DNA of 32,427 nt from Candidatus Kaiserbacteria bacterium (lineage in GTDB: Bacteria > Patescibacteriota > Minisyncoccia > Phycocordibacterales > UBA2100): positions 1-32,427 of the forward strand of contig JACROD010000023.1 in assembly GCA_016214605.1 (NCBI GenBank), written 5' to 3'. Position numbers and translations under genes: made by a program. Numbering within the stretch: position 1 is the first letter of the stretch; every line of letters begins with the position of its first letter. Below, piece by piece: positions 16,554 through 24,620 of this stretch. A model generated the notes under the pieces. It was not told the DNA's origin. It searched no databases and saw nothing but the letters and a program-made list of their open reading frames with translations.

Positions 16554-17390
16554 ATGGCACACCTGATCAAGGCCGCGCTTTCGGCGAACTATACGATCGA
16601 TCAACGATGGAAAGACTATACGAAGGGCGAGCATGACACGTGGAGATTACTCGCGGAAACGCAAGAGCGCGTATTGCTCGGACGCGCTTGCGAGGAATAC
16701 ATGAATGGACTGAGTCGTCTCCCAATCCTGGGGAAAGGCATTCCAGATTTTCGCGAACTGAGCGAAGTATTGTATGGCTTGACAGGGTGGAGGGTCGTGG
16801 CGGTTCCCGGGCTCGTCCCCGACGGGGCTTTCTTCGACTATCTGGCTCGCCGCATATTTCCGGCCGGTCAGTTTATTCGAAATCCGCGACAGCTCAAATA
16901 CCTCCAGGAACCGGACGTCTTCCATGATGTATTTGGTCATGGTCCCCTGCTTGCTGATCCGACGATCGCAGACTATATGGAAGCTTATGGGAGAGGAGGG
17001 CTCAAGGTCTTGCACCAGCCGAACCGCTTGAAAGAACTGGCTCGTTTGTATTGGTATACGATCGAGTTTGGTTTGCAGAGGACAAAAGATGGTCTTTTGC
17101 GCATCTATGGGGCCGGGATCCTGTCATCGAGCGGTGAATCGGTCTTTAGTCTTGAATCGCACGCGCCCTATCGAATCGACTTCGACCTTGAGCGGGTCAT
17201 GCGCACGAAATATCAGATCAGCAGCTTCCAGGACGTTTACTTCGTCATCTCAAATTTGAAAGATCTCATGGAGGTGACTCTGCAAGACTTCGAGTCGCTC
17301 TACGGTTCTCTCGTGTCGAAACAGGAGATCGAGATCGGTCTCGTGTACCCGTATGAGAACGATATCTCGCCCAATCCCAAATTGGCTTAG
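16554..17390 (+). CDS. phhA: Phenylalanine 4-hydroxylase
   Basis: YLQEPDVFHDVFGHGPLLADPTIADYMEAYG (HDxxGH) and LARLYWYTIEFGL (iron-ligand Glu); ILSSSGESVFSL. Confidence 0.9.
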   Translation: MAHLIKAALSANYTIDQRWKDYTKGEHDTWRLLAETQERVLLGRACEEYMNGLSRLPILGKGIPDFRELSEVLYGLTGWRVVAVPGLVPDGAFFDYLARRIFPAGQFIRNPRQLKYLQEPDVFHDVFGHGPLLADPTIADYMEAYGRGGLKVLHQPNRLKELARLYWYTIEFGLQRTKDGLLRIYGAGILSSSGESVFSLESHAPYRIDFDLERVMRTKYQISSFQDVYFVISNLKDLMEVTLQDFESLYGSLVSKQEIEIGLVYPYENDISPNPKLA

Positions 17391-17402
17391 AGGTGTGTTG
17401 AA

Positions 17403-17437
17403 GCCGGCGGTCCCCTGGGGACCGCCGGCCTTTCTTT
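17403..17437 (+). terminator. Terminator of phhA
   Basis: GCCGGCGGTCCCC t GGGGACCGCCGGC ctttcttttt. Confidence 0.8.
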
Positions 17438-17450
17438 TTGTGATAAAAGT

Positions 17451-17471
17451 GAAGGAAGTCAGACTTCCTTC
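17451..17471. repeat. Perfect palindrome upstream of the DUF6629 gene
   Basis: GAAGGAAGTC a GACTTCCTTC. Confidence 0.7.
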
Positions 17472-17533
17472 ATGCGCGAAATGCTGCTTAACTCTGATTT
17501 TTGATATCGGGTACGGTATAATACTCGATATCT

Positions 17534-18184
17534 ATGTGTTTTTCAGCTACGGCCAGTTTCGTCGCGGGGGGCGCCTTGTCGGCGGCGGGAGTCGTCACGC
17601 TCAAGAGTGTACGACAAAAGCGCGAACTCCCACTCGCCTCGATTCCTCTTCTCCTCGGGATCCAGCAATTGACCGAAGGATTCGTATGGATGTCACTCAT
17701 GTACAGCGAAGCAGCTCTCAATGCGATCGCCACTCACATCTACTACGTATTCGCACACATATGGTGGCCCGTGTTCATTCCGATCGCGGTGGCGCTCATC
17801 GAGCCGGTGCCTCAACGTCGGCGCATGATGTGGGTGCTCGAAGCGGTCGGGATCCTCGTGGGCGGGTATTTTGTCAATATGATGGCGACGCGGCCGATCA
17901 CATCGAGCATACTCAACGACAGTATCGTCTACAGTCATCCGGGGATCTATGTGTACCACGTACTCGCGCTCTATGTACTCGTTGTGTGCGGGAGCTTCCT
18001 GCTCTCCAGTAAGCGACTCATCAATCTACTCGGCGTCCTTTTAGCCGTTGCTTTTGCGGTGTGCTTTTTCTTCTATTTTGCCGTCCTTGCGTCGGTGTGG
18101 TGCTTCTTTGCGGCGGTGCTCAGTATCGTCATTTACGTGTATTTTTTGGATCAAGGTTCTAAGCGCACTCCACACGTTCGATGA
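17534..18184 (+). CDS. DUF6629-like multi-spanning membrane protein
   Basis: MCFSATASFVAGGALSAAGVVTLKSVRQKRELPLASIPLLLGIQQLTEGFVWMSL. TATAAT at 17517-17522. Confidence 0.75.
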   Translation: MCFSATASFVAGGALSAAGVVTLKSVRQKRELPLASIPLLLGIQQLTEGFVWMSLMYSEAALNAIATHIYYVFAHIWWPVFIPIAVALIEPVPQRRRMMWVLEAVGILVGGYFVNMMATRPITSSILNDSIVYSHPGIYVYHVLALYVLVVCGSFLLSSKRLINLLGVLLAVAFAVCFFFYFAVLASVWCFFAAVLSIVIYVYFLDQGSKRTPHVR

Positions 18185-18635
18185 TCATGGGTGAGACGGG
18201 TCGGTCCGATGCGCCAACTGGCGTATTTTCGATCATCTGCACCACATCCATTCCTACCGTCACGCGGCCAAAGACCGTGTGTTTGGTATCAAGAAAATTA
18301 TTCGGAGCAGTGTTGATGAAGAATTGACTGCCGTTGGTATTGGGGCCGGCATTGGCCATCGAGATCGTGCCGATCTCGTTGTGATTGTTGGCATGAATCT
18401 CATCGTCGAATTTGTATCCGGGGCCGCCGGTCCCCCACTGTGCCGCGAGCGAGTCATCCTTGGTCTGCGGATCGCCGCCTTGGATCATAAAGTTGGCGAT
18501 CACGCGATGAAATTTGGTCCCGTCATAAAAGCCTTCTTTGGCGAGTTTCACAAAATTGGCGACGGTATTCGGTGCGTCGGTAGAGAGGAATTCGATCGTG
18601 ATGTCGCCCTGATTGGTATGAAGAATTGCGTGCAT
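18159..18635 (-). CDS. ppiB: Peptidyl-prolyl cis-trans isomerase (cyclophilin)
   Basis: TVANFVKLAKEGFYDGTKFHRVIANFMIQGGDP...GTISMANAGPNTNGSQFFINTAPNNFLDTKHTVFGRVTVGMDVV. ORF track 5' extension rejected; starts at MHAILHT. Confidence 0.93.
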   Translation of the reverse strand: MHAILHTNQGDITIEFLSTDAPNTVANFVKLAKEGFYDGTKFHRVIANFMIQGGDPQTKDDSLAAQWGTGGPGYKFDDEIHANNHNEIGTISMANAGPNTNGSQFFINTAPNNFLDTKHTVFGRVTVGMDVVQMIENTPVGASDRPVSPMIIERVECA

Positions 18636-18665
18636 AAGATAAATGATGATTGTAGTAATACGGAA

Positions 18666-18771
18666 ACAGCGAACGTGTCTGTATAAAAAGTTCCGCGCAG
18701 GGCGGCGGCCCGAGCGAAGCAAATTTTCAGCAGAAAATTATGTGTACTTTTTAGATAGACACGTTCGCTGT
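18666..18771. repeat. 106-bp element with 26-bp terminal inverted repeats (MITE-like or long stem-loop)
   Basis: ACAGCGAACGTGTCTgTaTAAAAAGT (18666-18691) versus reverse complement of 18746-18771, 24/26 match; internal AATTTTC agca GAAAATT hairpin. Confidence 0.75.
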
Positions 18772-18790
18772 CCTTGTCGATTCCATTCGA

Positions 18791-18859
18791 CTATTTCTTT
18801 TTGTTCTTGTCCTTCTTGGGCTTCTTCACTTCCTTGCGCTTATCCTGTCCTTTTGCCAT
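18791..18859 (-). CDS. Lys-rich 22-aa microprotein
   Basis: ATG...TAG encodes MAKGQDKRKEVKKPKKDKNKKK*; below the ORF-track length cutoff. Confidence 0.5.
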   Translation of the reverse strand: MAKGQDKRKEVKKPKKDKNKKK

Positions 18860-18902
18860 ATCAAAAATATTATGATTTCTAATCGTAAAATGATAACACA
18901 CT

Positions 18903-19157
18903 TTATGGGATGTCTACCAAGAAGGTCTTTGAGGGCGAGCGGCGCCCTTTGAGAAATCGTACTTTTTTCACCGGTATATTGAAATGCAGCGCTACAAGCT
19001 CGACGATCCGTTCATTGGCGAGGTTGTGCTCGGGTTTTTCTTTGACGGAAACGGCGAGCGTGTCTGGAGAGATCACGCGCACCGTTTCCTTTTTTGCGTC
19101 GGTCGTCGCGCGTATTTTAATGATCCGTGCCGACATGATCTCAGGAAATACTTGCAA
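18903..19157 (-). CDS. DUF167 (YggU-like) family protein
   Basis: IIKIRATTDAKKETVRVISPDTLAVSVKEKPEHNLANERIVELVALHFNIPVKKVRFLKGRRSPSKTFLVDI. Confidence 0.85.
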   Translation of the reverse strand: MQVFPEIMSARIIKIRATTDAKKETVRVISPDTLAVSVKEKPEHNLANERIVELVALHFNIPVKKVRFLKGRRSPSKTFLVDIP

Positions 19158-19707
19158 GCGCCTGCTCTACCTGTGCGAACAACTCTTCGGTCGTGCCGTC
19201 GTTGCGGAAAAGGACATCGGCTTTGGCCATCACAGCGGAGATATTTTGCTTGGTCGGGTCCGAGTTGGACATTTCTCGCGTCTCGTCCGCAGTGAACTTT
19301 TCAAACGATATGGCATCCGTCTCAGACGCGCGGCTTGTGATCCGTTGGTAGCGGGCTTTGATATCCGCATCAACGGCCCATAAAAGGGCGCCGTGCGCCT
19401 TCAGATACTCGGCTTCGCCGATGGAGCGGATCGATTCGATAACGAAATTCCCGCCGTCTGCGAGCGCTCGTTCGACCAGATGTTCGGTAATGTAGCCAGA
19501 TCCGTGCATCGCACGCAGGTCGTTGCCAACGGCGACCATAGTGTCGCGATCGCTCTTGAGACCGCGGCGCGCGATTTCCTCATTCAGGAAATCGCGCACG
19601 GACAGATGCTTGAATCCATGCCGTTTGACCAGATCGTCGACGACGGTACCTTTTCCCGCGCCCAAAGTGCCAGTTATGCCGATGATGATTCCTTTACGGG
19701 TGTCCAT
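19141..19707 (-). CDS. P-loop nucleotide/dephospho-CoA-type kinase
   Basis: GIIIGITGTLGAGKGTVVDDLVKRHGFKHLSVRDFL; VIESIRSIGEAEYLK. Confidence 0.75.
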   Translation of the reverse strand: MDTRKGIIIGITGTLGAGKGTVVDDLVKRHGFKHLSVRDFLNEEIARRGLKSDRDTMVAVGNDLRAMHGSGYITEHLVERALADGGNFVIESIRSIGEAEYLKAHGALLWAVDADIKARYQRITSRASETDAISFEKFTADETREMSNSDPTKQNISAVMAKADVLFRNDGTTEELFAQVEQALASIS

Positions 19708-19849
19708 ATTCGATTTCCTTGTCGTTACACTAATGAGCCCCGTCCCGATTATACCTGTTTACGGAGATAAGCAAACAGTAGAACATGATTAGTGATCATG
19801 AAAGTACTCACTGCGAGCCGGGCCCATACTGCCTTCATCCGATACCCCA

Positions 19850-20974
19850 TCACTTGATGGTGTCTTGCGTGGCGGCAACCAGCTTCTTCATGTCTTCGAA
19901 TCGCCCTGTCTCGGTAGAGCCGAGGACGACGGCGATCACGCGATGACCCGGCACAGGCTCAAATACAATGGCGAGATTGCCGCCAGCCAGATCGGTATAG
20001 CCGGTCTTGCCCATGATGATCCCCGGGATCGCGTTGAGGGCTTTGTCAGTGTTGATAGCTGTAGCGGTCGCGCCATTGAGCGACATGAGCGAGAAGGAAG
20101 ATTGCGTCGTACCGGCAAAAAGACGCGGTGAGGTCGATGCGGCGTATGCAAAAAGCGTGGCAACATCGCGCGCGGAGCCATAGGCGCCGGATTGCGTCGT
20201 ACTTTCGTCGAGGCCACTTACATTGAGGAAGTAGGTCTTGCTGAGGCCGAGCTGTTTGGCCAGATCATTCATACGCCACAGAGTGGCGCTCGTTGCGCCC
20301 CCTATCGGCGCCAGTGGGTATTTCGCGCGAAGGCTTTCATTCGCTGCTTCTGCAAGTATCTCAGCGCCGTCGTTGCTTGATGCGGCGAGCGTGAGGTCGA
20401 TCACGTCGCCGATGCGCCAGGTATCGCCCGTGATGAGACGGTCGGGGCTCGCCGGGTAGCCGGTGTCTCGAGGGATGACGAGTCGCATCTCGGGAGTCAA
20501 TACTTCGGATACGACGAGCGCCATCGGGACTTTGGTGATCGATGCGAGCGGGAGCTGTGCGTCGGGATTGAGACTGTAGAGTATGTGATTGTCGGTGACG
20601 TCAAGCACGTAAGCGGCGCTTGCTTGCAGTGTGGTGGAAGCGAAGGCGGCTGGAGCGATCTGTACCGGTACGGCTGCTGCCGCTACCTGATTTCCAACAT
20701 CTTTTTTCGATGCGGTGTCTGCGTTTGTTTGCAGATAGGAAACGGTGAATACCGTACTTGCGGTAAAGATGAGCGCCAAAGAGAGGGTTCCAATGGAGCT
20801 GATCGCCGAGGGCCCCGGCCCGGCTCCATGGATGATGTCCGCGCCTTCAGTGAGCTCCAATGGATGCGTCGGCTCCGGAAGAGCTGGTTCGGATAGATCG
20901 ATATGGTAGATACTATCCGGCGTATTAGGCGGAGTGATCGGTGTTGGTTGTATCGGTGGTAGTGGTTGCTCCAT
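19850..20974 (-). CDS. D-alanyl-D-alanine carboxypeptidase (serine-type)
   Basis: SITKVP (SxxK), SSND (SxN), KTGYTDLAGG (KTG); N-terminal TM. Start taken at MEQPLPP. Confidence 0.85.
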   Translation of the reverse strand: MEQPLPPIQPTPITPPNTPDSIYHIDLSEPALPEPTHPLELTEGADIIHGAGPGPSAISSIGTLSLALIFTASTVFTVSYLQTNADTASKKDVGNQVAAAAVPVQIAPAAFASTTLQASAAYVLDVTDNHILYSLNPDAQLPLASITKVPMALVVSEVLTPEMRLVIPRDTGYPASPDRLITGDTWRIGDVIDLTLAASSNDGAEILAEAANESLRAKYPLAPIGGATSATLWRMNDLAKQLGLSKTYFLNVSGLDESTTQSGAYGSARDVATLFAYAASTSPRLFAGTTQSSFSLMSLNGATATAINTDKALNAIPGIIMGKTGYTDLAGGNLAIVFEPVPGHRVIAVVLGSTETGRFEDMKKLVAATQDTIK

Positions 20975-21545
20975 GATTCGATCCATCAAGCGGCTGTTTT
21001 TGAGCCTCAAATGCTAATAATGCAGGATATATTGTACCATAATTTGGCAAGTCTTCTACACGTGCGACCCCTAGGTGGGCTAAGAGTTCCGTCGACGGGC
21101 GGTAGAGGTATTCGCGACTATCGGCCGGATTGCCGGCGCGTTCGATCAGTCCGCGCGAGAGTAGTGTGCGGATCGTGGAGCCGGTATTGACACCACGGAT
21201 GTAGTCGATGCGCGATTTGGTCGATGCTCCGCAGTACAGGATGATCGCGAGCACCTCGAGTCCCGCGTCACCGATCTCTTTGTCCTGCGCATATGCCGCT
21301 TCGATCACTCCGCTCACCATGGGTGCCACCGCGAGCGAGACCTCGGTCTCGGTACGGATCAGCGTAAGACCGCGCCCATTGAAGCGGGTCGCGAGCTCGT
21401 CCAGCACTCCCCCGAGTGCTATCGTTTCGATGCGGAGCTTGGCCGCGAGTGCCTTGAGGCTCAGTGTTCCTCCTTCGACAAAAAGAAAAGCCTCGGCTTG
21501 AGCGACGAGATCGCGTGCTGGTGGTGTGGATGATTCTGATGGCAT
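20925..21545 (-). CDS. scpB: SMC-Scp complex subunit ScpB
   Basis: AEAFLFVEGGTLSLKALAAKL...EVSLAVAPMVSGVIEAAY...AGLEVLAIILYCGASTKSRIDYIRGVNTGSTIRTLLSRGLIER. Confidence 0.88.
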   Translation of the reverse strand: MPSESSTPPARDLVAQAEAFLFVEGGTLSLKALAAKLRIETIALGGVLDELATRFNGRGLTLIRTETEVSLAVAPMVSGVIEAAYAQDKEIGDAGLEVLAIILYCGASTKSRIDYIRGVNTGSTIRTLLSRGLIERAGNPADSREYLYRPSTELLAHLGVARVEDLPNYGTIYPALLAFEAQKQPLDGSNHGATTTTDTTNTDHSA

Positions 21546-21549
21546 ATTT

Positions 21550-22287
21550 TTATGTACCGTAACTCGGTGCGGTGATTTGCTCCACCTCTATGGTGATGTC
21601 CTCGAAGAGCTTGTCTTGGGTCACACTCGCCGATCCGGTGCGGACGAGCTCGAGCACCGCCAAGAAGTATACTATAACCTCATGACGGTCTTTTGCTGTT
21701 TTTGTGAGTTCGCTGAATCGGGTCTTGATCGCGCCGGAGATGCGCTTGTGGAGGTGTTTGATCACGTCCTCGAGCGCGAGTACGGGCGCCACGGCCGCTT
21801 TTGCGATCGCTTCGGGCTGAGGCAGGATATCCATGATGCGCTGTGCGGCGCGCGCAAGCAGCGGAATGCTCGTTTCTGCCGGGGCGAAAACCACGGGGCG
21901 AAGTGGCGCGCGCTGCATCAGAATAAGCGGTGCTTTGCCCCATGTCGCCCGCAAGTCCTTGGCGGCGCCGCGAATGAGCGCATATTGCGCGAGACGGCGT
22001 TCAAGCTCTTCGACTGATTCGCGCTCGTCCTCTGAGAGAACAAGGCCGGGCAAGAGGGTGCGGGATTTGATGAGAAGGAGCGTCGAGGCGATGAGAATGA
22101 ATTGCGACGTTTCTCCGAGCGGAAGTTCCGGCAGACCTTCGACATAGGCGAGGTACGCATCGGTCACCTCCGCGAGCGAGACATCAGATATCGACATCTT
22201 GCGCGATTCGATCAGATCGAGGAGCTTTTCGAGCGGGCCTTGGAATACTTGGGTCTCGAGTATAAATCGATCGTCGGGCATGGTCAT
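21550..22287 (-). CDS. scpA: Segregation/condensation protein ScpA
   Basis: FQGPLEKLLDLIESRKMSISDVSLAEVTDAYLAYVEGLPELPLGETSQFILIASTLLLIKSRTLLPG. Start MTMPDDRF overlaps the aspS stop as ATGA. Confidence 0.88.
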   Translation of the reverse strand: MTMPDDRFILETQVFQGPLEKLLDLIESRKMSISDVSLAEVTDAYLAYVEGLPELPLGETSQFILIASTLLLIKSRTLLPGLVLSEDERESVEELERRLAQYALIRGAAKDLRATWGKAPLILMQRAPLRPVVFAPAETSIPLLARAAQRIMDILPQPEAIAKAAVAPVLALEDVIKHLHKRISGAIKTRFSELTKTAKDRHEVIVYFLAVLELVRTGSASVTQDKLFEDITIEVEQITAPSYGT

Positions 22288-23612
22288 TCCGAAAGCCGCA
22301 CGTCGATGCGGTTCATATCGCGGGGGAAGAGGGTCGCTTCTTTGACATTGTCGAGGCCGAGCATCTTTTGGGTGAGGCGTTCGAGGCCCATCCCCCATCC
22401 GCCATGCGGCGGAACGCCGTATTTGAACGCTTGCAGATAGAACATGAAACTGAGCGGGTCGAGACCTTTGAGGCGCATCTTTTCCATCAGTGTGTCGTAG
22501 TCGTGGACGCGCTGGCCGCCGGTCGTGATCTCAACACCACGGAAGAGAAGGTCGAAGCTCTTGGTGAATCCGGGGTCACTTTCATCCTCCATGGTGTAAA
22601 AGGGGCGCTTGGAGACGGGATAGTGTGTGATGAAGATAAAATCGCTATCAAGCTGCTCCTTGGCATATGTGCACAACCAGCGTTCATGCTCGGGTTCGAG
22701 GTCTGGTTCGTGCGTGCAATCGACGCCCGTCTCTTTCGAGATGAGCGCTTGCGCTTCGCGCAGCTTCATGTGCGGGATCTCTTGCGGGACGGTCGGGATC
22801 CCTGCGCCAAAAAGTGCGAACGCATCCGCGCACGTCTTGCGCAGATGATCCGTGAGATAGATCATGAGGCGATTTTCCAGATGCATGATATCCGTGTGGT
22901 CTTCAATGAAGCCCATCTCGATATCCATTGAGGTGTATTCGTTGAGGTGACGCGTAGTCGCATGTTTCTCCGCGCGGAAGACGTTGCCCACCGAAAAGAC
23001 GCGTTCGAAAACGCCGACCATGATCTGCTTGTAGAGTTGTGGCGAAGTGGCGAGGAAGGCGTTCTTGTCCTTGAAATATTCCACCTTGAAGATATCGCCG
23101 CCGCCTTCGGCATCATCCCCCACCAGTTTGGGGGCCTGGAATTGCTTGAAGCCTTCGCTTTCGAGGAAGTCGCCGTATGCACGGACGATCTCTGCCTGTA
23201 CGGTGAAAATCGCGCGCTCACGCGAGCGGCGCAGGGTAAAGGGGCGATGGTCGAGGAGTGTGTCGAGATTCACCTCGGCGTCAAGCTCGAACGGCAGGTC
23301 CTGCGCGACCGTGATGATCTGCACCTGTTTGATCTCGAGCTCTATGTCGCCGTTTTGTCTACCCTCCTGTACATTTTTCTCGGGGCGTTTGTTGACGACT
23401 CCTTCGACCGCGACGATGTACTCGTTGCGAGTCTCCTTAGCCGTCTCGGTTGCCGCACTCCCCGGGAGCACGACGCCCTGGACCGAGCCCGAGCGATCGC
23501 GAAAGTCAAAAAAGATCATCTTGCCTTGGTCGCGTCGCACCGATACCCAGCCTTTGATAAGCACGTCGGTACCGATATGCGCTGAGAGGTCTTTGATGTA
23601 TGTTCGTTGCAT
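22284..23612 (-). CDS. aspS: Aspartate--tRNA ligase, archaeal/non-discriminating-type length
   Basis: GWVSVRRDQGKMIFFDFRDRSGSVQGVV; VGVFERVFSVGNVFRAEKHATTRHLNEYTSMDIEMGFI; GVPPHGGWGMGLERLTQKMLGLDNVKEATLFPRDMNR. Confidence 0.93.
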   Translation of the reverse strand: MQRTYIKDLSAHIGTDVLIKGWVSVRRDQGKMIFFDFRDRSGSVQGVVLPGSAATETAKETRNEYIVAVEGVVNKRPEKNVQEGRQNGDIELEIKQVQIITVAQDLPFELDAEVNLDTLLDHRPFTLRRSRERAIFTVQAEIVRAYGDFLESEGFKQFQAPKLVGDDAEGGGDIFKVEYFKDKNAFLATSPQLYKQIMVGVFERVFSVGNVFRAEKHATTRHLNEYTSMDIEMGFIEDHTDIMHLENRLMIYLTDHLRKTCADAFALFGAGIPTVPQEIPHMKLREAQALISKETGVDCTHEPDLEPEHERWLCTYAKEQLDSDFIFITHYPVSKRPFYTMEDESDPGFTKSFDLLFRGVEITTGGQRVHDYDTLMEKMRLKGLDPLSFMFYLQAFKYGVPPHGGWGMGLERLTQKMLGLDNVKEATLFPRDMNRIDVRLSE

Positions 23613-23618
23613 ATATGA

Positions 23619-24557
23619 TTATATTCTTACGCCTATCTTTTCTCGCACATCCTGCATCTTGGCATCTGCCTGTGCACGGGCGCGCAGAGCCCCTTCTTCG
23701 AGAACGGTTTTTACGTCTGCGTCGGTGATGTCGGCCCGGACTTCGCGCATCGGCGCGACCATCCTTTCGATATCTTCGATGAGTGCTTCTTTGAGGTGCT
23801 TGTACTTGCCCTTGTGTTCCTCATAGAGTGGGAGGAGGTCGCCGTCGGCTTGGAAGAGCTTGTGGATCGCGTGGACATGCTCAGGTCTGTCGCCTGTAGA
23901 ATCTGTGACGATGCCCATGACGGCCTTGGCGATCTCGTCCTTGGTGCCGAAGAGTGGGATCGTATTTCCGTAACTCTTGCTCATCTTCTTGCCGTCGGTG
24001 CCGGGGATCGTGGCGATCGATTCCATGATGATTTCTTTTGGTTCTTTAAAAGTCTCACCATAGGAATTGTTGAACTTGGCGGCTGCTTCGCGCGCGTATT
24101 CGACATGTTGCTTCTGGTCGGCACCCACCGGTACGACATCGGTGTCGTAGAGGAGGATGTCGGCGGCCATGAGCATGGGGTAGGTAAAGAGACCAGCGTT
24201 GGCCTCAAGACCCTTGGCGATCTTGTCCTTGTACGCATGCGCCTGCTGGAGGAAGGGCACCGTGACGAGGCAGTCGAAGATCCATGCGAGCTCGGTATGA
24301 GCGGATACATCGGACTGTTTGAAGATAACCACATCGGCGGGATTAACGCCGACGGCGAGGTAATCCTTGACGACATTGATGATGTTGGCGCGCATTGCCT
24401 CGGGGTCCTTCAGTGATGTGAGCGCGTGGTAATCGGCCACCATGAGCATACTGTCGTAGTCTCCAGCTATCTCAAGGAAGGGCTTTAACGCGCCGAAATA
24501 GTTGCCGATATGCAAGGTCCCGGAAGACTGTATGCCTGTGAACAGCCGCTTTTTCAT
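23619..24557 (-). CDS. trpS: Tryptophan--tRNA ligase
   Basis: MKKRLFTGIQSSGTLHIGNYFGALKPF; GTDGKKMSKSYGNTIPLF (KMSKS). Start at MKKRLF rather than the upstream ORF start. Confidence 0.93.
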   Translation of the reverse strand: MKKRLFTGIQSSGTLHIGNYFGALKPFLEIAGDYDSMLMVADYHALTSLKDPEAMRANIINVVKDYLAVGVNPADVVIFKQSDVSAHTELAWIFDCLVTVPFLQQAHAYKDKIAKGLEANAGLFTYPMLMAADILLYDTDVVPVGADQKQHVEYAREAAAKFNNSYGETFKEPKEIIMESIATIPGTDGKKMSKSYGNTIPLFGTKDEIAKAVMGIVTDSTGDRPEHVHAIHKLFQADGDLLPLYEEHKGKYKHLKEALIEDIERMVAPMREVRADITDADVKTVLEEGALRARAQADAKMQDVREKIGVRI

Positions 24558-24620
24558 CGTCCTATAATACCAGAAAAGAACACTCACGGCACGTTGCTGT
24601 CGGCGCACCGACACCCCCCG

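Noticed and set aside
22284-23826. Large antisense ORFs (e.g. 22368-22931, 22947-23585, 23047-23826) opposite aspS/trpS
   Set aside because: Arg/Ser-rich, low-information translations typical of antisense frames in moderately GC-rich genes.
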